In this document: one piece after another, positions 52,588 through 60,128 of the stretch | How the letters are laid out: each line of letters starts with the position of its first letter | Numbering within the stretch: the stretch's first letter is position 1 | Origin: Tsuneonella troitsensis | GTDB taxonomy: Bacteria; Pseudomonadota; Alphaproteobacteria; Sphingomonadales; Sphingomonadaceae | Direction: 5' to 3' | Assembly: GCF_001441535.1 (NCBI RefSeq) | Contig: NZ_LMAU01000001.1 | Location: 620,001-684,000 of the forward strand | DNA length: 64,000 nt | The notes under the pieces: model-generated | The model's input: the letters and a program-made list of their open reading frames with translations, nothing else | The model's database searches: none | Told to the model about the DNA's origin: nothing | Program-made: the position numbers and the translations under genes

Positions 52588-53220
52588 TCAGACCGAACGG
52601 AGATAGTCGCTGATAGCTGTGTCCTGTGAGTTGGCATAGAAAAGGTCGCTGAACCTGTCTCCGGCGATAGCGGACCGGAGAAGGTCCTTATCGACGTTCT
52701 TGAGGACGGTCAGCATGTCATGGCAGGCGGCCCCCTTCAGATCTTTCAGGATGCCGCGGTTCTTGCGCATGATTTCTGCGCGTTCCTTGGGATAACCGGA
52801 TCCGCCCTCGTTCTCGAAAATCTTGCGGTAGCAGTCCTGCAGATTGAGTTCCGCAGCCCAGCCAAAGCCCTTGGCATAAGGCATCGACATGCAGTTGCCG
52901 TCGTTGATCTGGCTGAAGAGGAAGGCGTCGGTCGGGTCGATCACCAAACCGCAGAACACGCCGGGCATCGAGTTGCATGCTAGCATGGAACCCATCCCGG
53001 TACCGCACCCGGTAACGACGAAATCGGCTGCCCCGGAATTGAGCAGGATTCCAGCCAGCAGGCCATTCATGACATACGTCAGCTGCGCCCCGTCTTCCGC
53101 AGTGTACATGCCGTAATGGTGCACCTCGTGGCCGAGCGGTTCGGCTACGGCGACCAGCGCATCTTGGATGATGCTGCTCTTGGCGGCCTGGCTGTTCTCG
53201 ATGACGAGCGCGATCTTCAT
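52588..53220 (-). CDS. RpiB/LacAB-family isomerase, probable DhuI-type unsaturated uronate isomerase
   Basis: A 210-residue isomerase of the RpiB family. The catalytic Cys72 is in VVTGCGTGMGSMLACN and the N-terminal MKIALVIENSQAAKSSIIQDAL loop is typical. In streptococci an RpiB-family enzyme (DhuI) replaces KduI and isomerises the linear unsaturated uronate product before a KduD-like dehydrogenase; the pairing with kduD here supports that. No KduI gene is present in the window. It is longer than RpiB itself (about 150 residues), also as in DhuI. GGAGAGAGG precedes the ATG. First gene of its operon, with the LacI site 67 bases upstream. Confidence 0.85.
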   Translation of the reverse strand: MKIALVIENSQAAKSSIIQDALVAVAEPLGHEVHHYGMYTAEDGAQLTYVMNGLLAGILLNSGAADFVVTGCGTGMGSMLACNSMPGVFCGLVIDPTDAFLFSQINDGNCMSMPYAKGFGWAAELNLQDCYRKIFENEGGSGYPKERAEIMRKNRGILKDLKGAACHDMLTVLKNVDKDLLRSAIAGDRFSDLFYANSQDTAISDYLRSV

Positions 53221-53287
53221 TGTGCCTCTCTCCGGCTCGCTGTGAGCCACTTTGAAAATTGGACCGGCTTCGCCTTTAGTGCCCGAA

Positions 53288-53301
53288 GGAAACCGGTGTC
53301 A
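53288..53301. promoter_or_regulatory. LacI-family operator upstream of the dhuI-kduD-kdgK operon
   Basis: GGAAACCGGTGTCA, 67 bases upstream of the isomerase ATG (53220). Same sequence as the sites at 47331 and 54483. Confidence 0.82.
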
Positions 53302-53315
53302 TTAATCCTTTTGCG

Positions 53316-53329
53316 GGAAACCGGACTGC
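53316..53329. promoter_or_regulatory. Degenerate second operator copy
   Basis: GGAAACCGGACTGC shares the first nine bases of the operator 28 bases further on, on the same helical face or nearly so. It may be an auxiliary weak site, or chance. Confidence 0.4.
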
Positions 53330-53345
53330 ATTTCAACCGTGCAGT

Positions 53346-54371
53346 TCAGTTTTCTACCGCCGGACGGGCAACCGACAACCGCTTGACGAGTTGAGCAGGG
53401 AAGCGGGCTCGCTGCGCCGCCTCGTCGGCAGGAGCTACAAGCTTGAGGGCCGCCGCCTTTCCCATTTCGCGGATCGGCCACCCGACTGTAGTCAGCGGGG
53501 GCCAGATATGGGCGGCAATCGGTGAATCGTCGAAACCAATGATCGACAGGTCTCTGGGCACGTGAATGTCGCGCTGCCGGGCGGCGTGCAGGGCCCCGGC
53601 CGCCATCTCGTCGTTGCTGCAGAAAATCGCGGTCGGTCGATCCTTTGAATCGAGCAATTCCCCCGCCGCAACCACGCCCGAATCGAAGCGATATGTTCCC
53701 TGAGCGATCGCACGAGGCGCGACTTCGAGCCCGTGCTTTAGCATGGCCCCCATGAAACCCTCTGCTCGCTCGTACGCAGACCGGAAACCCTCTGGCCCCT
53801 TGATAAGTCCAATCTTCCGATGACCCGATTCGACGAGGTAATCGACCGCGCTTTCAACCATCTCTCGGTCGTTGGATGCGACGACGTGTTCCTCATCGTC
53901 GAGCATCGCCGATCCCATCCGGACGTAACCGCAGCCCATCTCTCGGCAGAGTGCCGCAAGTTCGTCGTTCTCGGAGATCGGGGGAAGGATTAGCACTCCA
54001 TAGAGGCGTTGCTGCTCAAGGAAGTGGCGAATGTCGTCGAGCATTTTGGGTGAATGGCGATCCACTGGCCGCACGACGAGAGCGAACTCGGTTGTGCGAA
54101 TGGCATCGAGCACACCTTCCTGGAAGTTTAGCACTGTCTGCGCATTCGGGTTGTCGTGCAGCAGACCAAGCAGGAAATTCCGCCGCAAGGCTAGGGCCCG
54201 CGCTTGCGGATTCGGGACGTATCCAAGGTCGGCGATGACAGCCTCGATCTTTTCGCGCGTGTCCTTCTTGATGAGCGCCGACCGGTTGATCACTCTGCTG
54301 ACGGTCTTCTTCGACACGCCTGCCACACGAGCCACGTCGTTGATCGTCGGTGTCTTGTTGGAACTGGCCAT
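53346..54371 (-). CDS. LacI family transcriptional regulator of the pectin locus
   Basis: A 341-residue repressor. The N-terminal helix-turn-helix TINDVARVAGVSKKTVSRVIN (9-29) and hinge (ARALALRR) are classic; a periplasmic-binding-like sensor domain follows, with GFDDSPIAAHIWPPLTTV at the C-terminal third. It is the only LacI-type gene in the region, and the five 14-base palindromic sites around CCGG have the geometry of LacI operators. One site (54483) lies in its own promoter region, shared with the divergent FAH-family gene, so it is probably autoregulated. Inducer unknown; KDG or an unsaturated uronate intermediate is likely. Confidence 0.92.
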   Translation of the reverse strand: MASSNKTPTINDVARVAGVSKKTVSRVINRSALIKKDTREKIEAVIADLGYVPNPQARALALRRNFLLGLLHDNPNAQTVLNFQEGVLDAIRTTEFALVVRPVDRHSPKMLDDIRHFLEQQRLYGVLILPPISENDELAALCREMGCGYVRMGSAMLDDEEHVVASNDREMVESAVDYLVESGHRKIGLIKGPEGFRSAYERAEGFMGAMLKHGLEVAPRAIAQGTYRFDSGVVAAGELLDSKDRPTAIFCSNDEMAAGALHAARQRDIHVPRDLSIIGFDDSPIAAHIWPPLTTVGWPIREMGKAAALKLVAPADEAAQRARFPAQLVKRLSVARPAVEN

Positions 54372-54482
54372 GGCGCTTCCTTAGCACTGCTCCCAAGGAT
54401 GGGAGCATCCTTCGATGCGCCGTCCCCCACAATCGCGCGGAATGTTCGGCAGAATCGGCCGAGCGCCACGTAAAATCCCTTT

Positions 54483-54496
54483 TGACACCGGTTTCC
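54483..54496. promoter_or_regulatory. LacI-family operator between lacI-type gene and FAH-family gene
   Basis: TGACACCGGTTTCC, identical to the site at 47331. It is 112 bases upstream of the regulator ATG and 38 bases upstream of the FAH-family ATG. Confidence 0.82.
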
Positions 54497-54533
54497 TTTT
54501 TCGTCAAAACCGCCGCTGCATCAAGCAGTGGGG

Positions 54534-55319
54534 ATGGATCGAGTGACAGTCGAAGCGTGCGAAATCGCACAAGCGTTCGTCGATGCGCGACGCAGCGGCA
54601 CTGTACTCGAACGCTATCCGGGAGAGCGACCTGCCGACCTCGGTGCTGCATACCGCATCCAGGACAGCGCGCTTTCGATCTGGAACCGTGCGCTCGGCGG
54701 CTGGAAGGTCGGGAAGATCAATTCGCCTGAGGACCTGCTTCTGGGCGCCAATCGCCTTTCCGGGCCCGTTTTCGCAGACACCATTGAAACGTGTGGGACT
54801 ACACCGACTCCGTTCAGGATCTTCCACGGTGGCTTCGCGGCAGTCGAAGCCGAATTTATGCTGCGCGTCGGCGTCACCGAAGGCCCTGTGCCGGCGTCAC
54901 GCGAAGACGCGGTCCGGTGGATCGATGAAGTCCGCATTGGCATTGAAATAGCTTCGTCGCCATATGCTGCAATCAATGCTGACGGACCCTGCGTCACAAT
55001 TTCGGACCATGGCAACAACGCCGGCCTTCTTCTGGGTCCGACGGTCCCGTTCGATCTCTGGGCGGACCTTGACCAAGTCGAAGTCTCGATGGAGATCGAC
55101 GGTTCAATCGTGGGGCAGGCAACGACTGCGACGATGCTCGATGGACCATTCGGCGCAGCGGCGTTCCTGTTCGAAAACTTGCTAGAGCGTGGCATCATGC
55201 CGCAGGCAGGCTGGTGGATCTCGAGCGGGGCGATCACGGGTGTGCATCCAGTCTCAGGGAAGCAAGTTGCTCGCGCGCGCTTCAGTGGATTGGGGGAGGT
55301 ATCAGTCTCCACAGTTTGA
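54534..55319 (+). CDS. Fumarylacetoacetate hydrolase superfamily protein (2-keto-4-pentenoate hydratase-like)
   Basis: A 261-residue cytoplasmic enzyme. The hydratase-like N-terminal helices (EIAQAFVDARRSG; ADLGAAYRIQDSAL) are followed by WKVGKIN, the metal-binding EAEFML (Glu105, Glu107), EIASSPYAAINADG and LGEVSVSTV. The superfamily includes 2-keto-4-pentenoate hydratases and 2-keto-3-deoxy-sugar-acid dehydratases/hydrolases. With an operator 38 bases upstream and lacI divergent, it belongs to the pectin regulon, but no standard pectin step needs it. A side route for a 2-keto-3-deoxy acid is an inference. The ATG at 54534 was preferred over a GTG at 54528. Confidence 0.82.
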   Translation: MDRVTVEACEIAQAFVDARRSGTVLERYPGERPADLGAAYRIQDSALSIWNRALGGWKVGKINSPEDLLLGANRLSGPVFADTIETCGTTPTPFRIFHGGFAAVEAEFMLRVGVTEGPVPASREDAVRWIDEVRIGIEIASSPYAAINADGPCVTISDHGNNAGLLLGPTVPFDLWADLDQVEVSMEIDGSIVGQATTATMLDGPFGAAAFLFENLLERGIMPQAGWWISSGAITGVHPVSGKQVARARFSGLGEVSVSTV

Positions 55320-55422
55320 AGCGCAATTTGCATTCGCGGGTTGAGACTAAGTCCGTTTTCAGCATCCGATGGGACTATCTGCTGAAAGGCGCCGTGAGTT
55401 GCGGCCGAGAACTCCCCCTACG

Positions 55423-56493
55423 CTAGAAAACGGAATGGTCGCCCCGTTCCATCTCGGTTTCGCCGTCGATCAGAGTGCGATAATGGTCGAACAGCGTATC
55501 GTCCCCGGTCGATGGCGTAGCGGCCGCATCGTACGCTGCGGTCGCATGGTCGAAGACGAGCATGGACTCGGTCGCATAATATCGCCCGATGCGCGCAAGT
55601 TCGGCTTTGTCCGCCAGCGCTGGCGATACTTTTCCGAGAAAGCTCAATGCCGCGATAATCGCCTCGAGCAACTTGACGGGCACATGCCGGAAGCGCGGCT
55701 GGAGTCCGAGCAGTTCGAAGATCGCTTCGCCTTGCTGACGCGGTGTGATCGCTTCACCCGGGCCTCCGATTGGCAGGACCCGGTTGTGGCGGGTCTCGTC
55801 GAGCAGACACTCGGCCAGATAGCTGCCGAGGTCGGCATCGCTGATCGGCTTGCAGGCCGTCAACTTTCCATCGCCAAATAGTAGAAACGGCTTCCCCTTC
55901 ATTACCCGGTCGATCTGGCCCGACAGCGACTTGAAGAACGCAGTCGGCCTAACGATCGAATAGGTCAGGCCGGAGTTCACCAGTTCCTTTTCGAAGGCGA
56001 GCTTCGCCTTCTGGAATTCGAGACGCGGCTTCTGCACGCAAATGGCCGAAAGCAGGATGAACTGGGGGATGCGCGCGTCCTTGGCGACGGCCAGCGCTCC
56101 CATGTGCGCACGATAGTCGATCGCCCACGCATCTCCAGGCCTGCCCGTTCGCGATGCGAGACAACTGATCACAGCATCGAATGATTCGCCTGCAAGTCCA
56201 TCGGCCATCAGCGATGAAGGGTCGGTGGGGTCGCCAATTCGAACGGTGGCGCCGGAGAGCAGTTCGGCGATCGCACTTCGGTCCATTGTGCCGCCCGGCC
56301 CTGCATGCGCGCGTGTCAGACAGACCACCTCGTATTTGCGTTCAACCAGCGACCGCACTGTTGCACGACCGATCGTGCCAGTTGCACCGATGACAAAGAC
56401 GCGCCGACCGGTGGAAAACGCACCTGCGGCGTCTGCAGCGGACGAATTGCTGTTGGGCGTTTCGTTCTGATCCGGGGAGGCCGCGATGGTCAC
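55423..56493 (-). CDS. bciA: 3,8-divinyl (proto)chlorophyllide 8-vinyl reductase, BciA type
   Basis: A 356-residue NADPH-dependent reductase of bacteriochlorophyll synthesis. The Rossmann motif FVIGATGTIGRATVRSLVE (about 34-52) and long BciA blocks are seen: ISCLASRTGRPGDAWAIDY, LSAICVQKPRLEFQKAKLAFE, YSIVRPTAFFKSLSGQ, LTACKPISDADLGSYLAE and VLPIGGPGEAITPRQQGEAIF. The start is a GTG at 56491-56493 behind GGAGGG; the longer frame would overlap the tetR gene. No other photosynthesis gene is in the window. A general NmrA-like reductase is the alternative, but the match to BciA motifs is strong. Confidence 0.88.
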   Translation of the reverse strand: MTIAASPDQNETPNSNSSAADAAGAFSTGRRVFVIGATGTIGRATVRSLVERKYEVVCLTRAHAGPGGTMDRSAIAELLSGATVRIGDPTDPSSLMADGLAGESFDAVISCLASRTGRPGDAWAIDYRAHMGALAVAKDARIPQFILLSAICVQKPRLEFQKAKLAFEKELVNSGLTYSIVRPTAFFKSLSGQIDRVMKGKPFLLFGDGKLTACKPISDADLGSYLAECLLDETRHNRVLPIGGPGEAITPRQQGEAIFELLGLQPRFRHVPVKLLEAIIAALSFLGKVSPALADKAELARIGRYYATESMLVFDHATAAYDAAATPSTGDDTLFDHYRTLIDGETEMERGDHSVF

Positions 56494-56557
56494 TTCTTGC
56501 CCTCCCGTGCCTTCTTGGGCGGCCCGCAGATGATTACCAAAGGCTGCAATCGTACGC

Positions 56558-57190
56558 TCAATCGCAATCCTTGGCGTAGGCAAGACAAAACACTTCGACG
56601 GCGCCATCGATACGGCGGCGGTCAAGCTCGGGATCGGCGGGGAATGCGAAGCGTCGCTCGAGGTCCCCCATGCCCTTGCACATGGACGCGAATTGCTCGG
56701 CGGCGAGGACCGGGTCTTGAATCCGAAGTTCGCCCGCGTCGGCCATTGCCTTCAGTAGGCCGGCAAAGGCCTGGCGCATGCGATGCGGACCGGCAGCCAG
56801 AAAGGCCGCGCCGACTTCGGGTTCGTGCTCGGTTTCGGCAGCGATCCGGCGATCGAACTGCACCATTTCCGGTCGCGAAAGAAACGCGACCATGGCCTCG
56901 CCGATCGCATGAAGGCGTGTCCGCAGGCTCCCGCGTGGCAGGTCGCCAATATCGAAATGTCCGCGCAGCCGCTCGCATTCGCTCTCGACCGCCGCGACGA
57001 ACAAGGCCCGCTTGTCGCCGAAGTGGTTGTAGACGGTCACCTTGGACACGCCTGCATCCGCCGCGATCTGCTCGATCGAAGCGGCTGCGAATCCCCGATC
57101 GAAGAACTGCTGTCCGGCCGCGGCAACGATCGCCTCATACTTGGCCACGTCGGTCGGCCGGCCCTTTCGCGCGGGTTCTTCGCTTGACAA
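56558..57190 (-). CDS. TetR/AcrR family transcriptional regulator
   Basis: A 210-residue repressor. The helix-turn-helix is IEQIAADAGVSKVTVYNHFGDK (about 39-60); the C-terminal TetR_C domain binds an unknown ligand. It is divergent from an efflux ABC operon, and two 16-base palindromes of the form TGAAC-N6-GTTCA lie between them, the nearer one only 2 bases before its own ATG, so autorepression and control of the exporter are likely. bciA follows on the same strand after 64 bases; a link to it is not obvious. Confidence 0.92.
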   Translation of the reverse strand: MSSEEPARKGRPTDVAKYEAIVAAAGQQFFDRGFAAASIEQIAADAGVSKVTVYNHFGDKRALFVAAVESECERLRGHFDIGDLPRGSLRTRLHAIGEAMVAFLSRPEMVQFDRRIAAETEHEPEVGAAFLAAGPHRMRQAFAGLLKAMADAGELRIQDPVLAAEQFASMCKGMGDLERRFAFPADPELDRRRIDGAVEVFCLAYAKDCD

Positions 57191-57192
57191 AA

Positions 57193-57226
57193 TGAACGGC
57201 TCCGTTCAGTTGAACACTTGCGTTCA
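57193..57226. promoter_or_regulatory. Tandem TetR operators between tetR and the ABC exporter
   Basis: TGAACGGCTCCGTTCA (57193-57208) and TGAACACTTGCGTTCA (57211-57226) are two 16-base inverted repeats separated by 2 bases, sharing TGAAC-N6-GTTCA. They fill most of the 73-base space between the divergent start codons. Confidence 0.85.
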
Positions 57227-57263
57227 GTAATGGCCGTGTCGCCATGGGAAGGCAAGCGGGGCC

Positions 57264-58400
57264 ATGATCTGGATCGCGATCCGTATGCTAACGGGCGACG
57301 GGCAGAAATTCTATGGCTTGGTCTTCGGGATCGCCTTCTCGACCCTTTTGATAACCCAGCAGCTCACGATCTTCGTCAATCTGATCGAGCGCGGCGCCAG
57401 CTCCGTCTACAACGTCCCCACCGCCGACGTCTGGGTGATGGACGAGGTCAGCCGGACGACCGACGTCAATTACCCGATGGCGTCGACCGCGCTCGACAGG
57501 GTGCGCAGCGTCCCCGGCGTCGAATGGGCGGTCCCCCACCTGCGCGCCGGTGCTTCTGTCCGGTCGGGCGACGGGGATCTGGAAGGAGTTTCCATCGTAG
57601 GGGTGGACGATGCGACGCTCATCGGATTGCCCCTGCGCATGGTCACCGGCAGCGCCGACGTCCTGTCGCAGCCGGATAGTGTGATCATCGACGATGTGGG
57701 CGTTGCCCGCCTGTTCGAGGATGGCCGCAGCCCGATCGAAGAGAGGCTCGAACTCAACGACCAGCGTGCGGTGATCCGCGCGGTCGCCGATGCGATCCCG
57801 AGCTTTACCAGCCAGGTCACGCTCTACACTAAGTATAGCCAGGCGCTGCGCTATGTGCCCGGCACGCGCAACCGCCTGTCTTTCGTTCTCGTCGGCGCCT
57901 CACCGGGCGTCACCGCCGGCGAACTCGCCACCCGTATCGAAGCTGCGACGGGCCTGAGGGCGCGAACCCGCGACCAGTTCGCCCGCGACGGGGTAGACTT
58001 CATCATCCAGAATACCGGCATCCCACTTAACTTCGGGATCACCGTCGCACTCGGTTTCATCGTCGGGGTGGCGATCGTCGGGCTGACCTTCAGCCTGTTC
58101 ATCCGCGACAACATCAAGCAGTTCGGCGCGCTCAAGGCGATCGGCGTCACCAATGCCAAGATCGGCCGGATGGTCGCCGCGCAGGCAGGGCTAGTGGGCC
58201 TGATCGGATACGGCCTGGGCGTGGTCGGAACCGTCCTGTTCATCTGGAGCTTTTCCGCCAACCCGACCTTCAAGGGTTTCTACATCCCTTGGCAGATCCC
58301 GCTCATCAGCCTTGTCGCCGTCGCTTTGATCCTCGCGCTGACGGGCTGGCTGGCGCTGCGCAATGTCCTGCGGACAGAACCCGCGTCGGTGTTCAGGTGA
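57264..58400 (+). CDS. ABC transporter permease (DevC/FtsX-like)
   Basis: A 378-residue permease of the MacB/DevC class. One N-terminal helix (about 18-38), a large periplasmic domain (about 45-250, MacB-PCD-like: VPTADVWVMDEVSRTTDVNYPM) and three C-terminal helices (about 258-280, 308-330, 343-365) with VVGLTFSLFIRDNIKQFGALKAIGVTNAKIGRM give the FtsX topology. It would move a substrate from the periplasm or inner-membrane leaflet outward with its ATPase and adaptor partners. Its TGA overlaps the GTG of the ATPase gene. Confidence 0.9.
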   Translation: MIWIAIRMLTGDGQKFYGLVFGIAFSTLLITQQLTIFVNLIERGASSVYNVPTADVWVMDEVSRTTDVNYPMASTALDRVRSVPGVEWAVPHLRAGASVRSGDGDLEGVSIVGVDDATLIGLPLRMVTGSADVLSQPDSVIIDDVGVARLFEDGRSPIEERLELNDQRAVIRAVADAIPSFTSQVTLYTKYSQALRYVPGTRNRLSFVLVGASPGVTAGELATRIEAATGLRARTRDQFARDGVDFIIQNTGIPLNFGITVALGFIVGVAIVGLTFSLFIRDNIKQFGALKAIGVTNAKIGRMVAAQAGLVGLIGYGLGVVGTVLFIWSFSANPTFKGFYIPWQIPLISLVAVALILALTGWLALRNVLRTEPASVFR

Positions 58401-59143
58401 GCGGCGTTCTCCTCGACACCAGCGCCATCGGCGGCTGCAATCCCGCAGCGGCGATCTGCACACGCGGTGTCACCCGCGATTTCAAGGCTGGCCAGCAGAC
58501 CATCACCGTCCTCCACGGCATCGACCTCGATGTCCGCTCGGGCGAGCTGACCTATCTCGTCGGAGAAAGCGGCTCGGGCAAGACGACGCTCATATCGATC
58601 ATGTGCGGCATCCTCTGGCCGACTCTGGGCGAAGTTAAGGTGTTCGGCACGGATATCTATTCGCTCGGCGACACCGAACTGGTCGAGTTTCGCCTTAAGA
58701 ACATCGGCTTCATCTTCCAGCAGTACAACCTCATCCCCTCGATCGACGCGGCGAGCAACGCGGCGGTGCCGCTGATCGCGCAAGGCGTGGATCGAAACGA
58801 AGCCCGTGAGCGCGCCGTTGCCATGCTCGAACGGCTCAACATCGGTAACCAGGCCGCCAAGCTGCCGAACCAGCTTTCCGGAGGACAGCAGCAGCGCGTC
58901 GCCATCGCCCGCGCGCTGGTCCACGAACCGCGTCTCGTCGTGTGCGACGAACCGACCGCTGCGCTCGATGCGGCCTCAGGGCGGCGGGTCATGGACTTGC
59001 TCCGCGACGTGGCGGTCGCCGCCGACCGTGCCTGCATCATCGTGACGCACGACAACCGGATCTTCGATCTCGCCGACCGCATCCTCGTGCTCGAGGACGG
59101 ACGGATCACGCATGACGGCAAGCATATGCCCGAAGGACACTGA
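58397..59143 (+). CDS. ABC transporter ATP-binding protein (DevA/LolD-like)
   Basis: A 248-residue ATPase. Walker A GESGSGKTT (56-64), signature LSGGQQQR (160-167) and Walker B LVVCDEPTAALD (180-191) are intact, in the MacB/LolD subgroup order. It starts with a GTG overlapping the permease stop (GTGA). An N-terminal extension of about 20 residues (LLDTSAIGGCNPAAAICTRG) precedes the usual fold. Energises the exporter encoded around it. Confidence 0.93.
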   Translation: MSGVLLDTSAIGGCNPAAAICTRGVTRDFKAGQQTITVLHGIDLDVRSGELTYLVGESGSGKTTLISIMCGILWPTLGEVKVFGTDIYSLGDTELVEFRLKNIGFIFQQYNLIPSIDAASNAAVPLIAQGVDRNEARERAVAMLERLNIGNQAAKLPNQLSGGQQQRVAIARALVHEPRLVVCDEPTAALDAASGRRVMDLLRDVAVAADRACIIVTHDNRIFDLADRILVLEDGRITHDGKHMPEGH

Positions 59144-59144
59144 A

Positions 59145-60128
59145 ATGGTCATCGACTGGAGAAATCTCAGCATCTCGCGTCAGATACTGCCCGCCATCGC
59201 GGTCATCGGACTTGTGATTGCTGCGCTGTTCATCTTCTCGGGTCTGCCCGATCGTGCGCTCGCGGAACCGGAGAGAGAACCTGCGCGAGCCCCTGCGGAC
59301 CTGGCGAACAAGGCGCGTGTCGCCGGCTCGGGCGTAGTCGAACCGTCGAGCGAACTGATCCAGGTCGGATCGGCGGTCTCGGGCCTGGTCACCGATGTCC
59401 GCGTCGATCCCGGGGACAGGGTTTTGGCAGGGCAGGTGCTGTTCGTTGTCGATGATCGGATCGCCCGATCGATCCTGCGCGAAGCCGATGCGGCGATCGT
59501 CCAGGCGCGCGCTGCGATTTCCGAGGCGCGCTCGGCCCGCACGACCGCAGCCCGGCAATTGGCGCTGTACCGCAGCGTGGATGATCCTGCCGCCGTGAGC
59601 CGTGCCGAAGTGATCCGTGCTGAAGGAGAGGCTTCGGCGGCCAATGAGCGGCTGCGGCTCGCCCAGGCGCAACTCCAGGCGGCCCAGGCCCGCGCTGCGT
59701 CCGCTCGCACGGAGATCGACCGCCTCGTCGTGCGCGCGCCGATCGCAGGAGAAATCCTGACGGTGAACATCCGCAAGGGAGAGTTCGTGAGTACGCAAGG
59801 GGGCGGTAACGCGCAGGCCTTCATCGAGATGGGCCAGACGCAGCCGCTGCACGTGCGCATCGACATTGACGAGGAGCAGGCGCCGCGCGTCGCACTCGGC
59901 AAGCCGGCCACCGTATCGCCGCGCGGAGCGGCGGAGCGTCAGGTCCGCGCGAACTTCGTTCGTGCCGAGCCGCTCGTGGTACCCAAGCGGTCCTTGACGA
60001 ACAGTGCGGCAGAGCGCGTCGACGTGCGGGTTCTCCAGGTGATCTACGAGTTGCCGGCTTCAGATGGCCTGTTCCGCGTGGGCCAGCAGGTCGATGCGTA
60101 CATTCCGGCCGGGAGCGCCGCCAAGTGA
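59145..60128 (+). CDS. Periplasmic adaptor (HlyD/DevB-type membrane fusion protein)
   Basis: A 327-residue adaptor with one N-terminal helix (about 14-33). The lipoyl halves (SGVVEPSSELIQVGSAVSGLVTDVRVDPGDRVLAGQVLFVVD; RLVVRAPIAGEILTVNIRKGEFV) flank a coiled-coil hairpin (about 105-185, Ala/Arg/Glu-rich). It would bridge the inner-membrane pump and the outer-membrane channel encoded next. GAAGGACA precedes the ATG, one base after the ATPase stop. Confidence 0.92.
   Translation: MVIDWRNLSISRQILPAIAVIGLVIAALFIFSGLPDRALAEPEREPARAPADLANKARVAGSGVVEPSSELIQVGSAVSGLVTDVRVDPGDRVLAGQVLFVVDDRIARSILREADAAIVQARAAISEARSARTTAARQLALYRSVDDPAAVSRAEVIRAEGEASAANERLRLAQAQLQAAQARAASARTEIDRLVVRAPIAGEILTVNIRKGEFVSTQGGGNAQAFIEMGQTQPLHVRIDIDEEQAPRVALGKPATVSPRGAAERQVRANFVRAEPLVVPKRSLTNSAAERVDVRVLQVIYELPASDGLFRVGQQVDAYIPAGSAAK

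Noticed and set aside
34591-55319. Pectin locus as part of the tRNA-Leu island
   Set aside because: The candidate attR lies before uxuB, no further copy of the tRNA end was seen to the right, and base composition by eye returns to that of the core.
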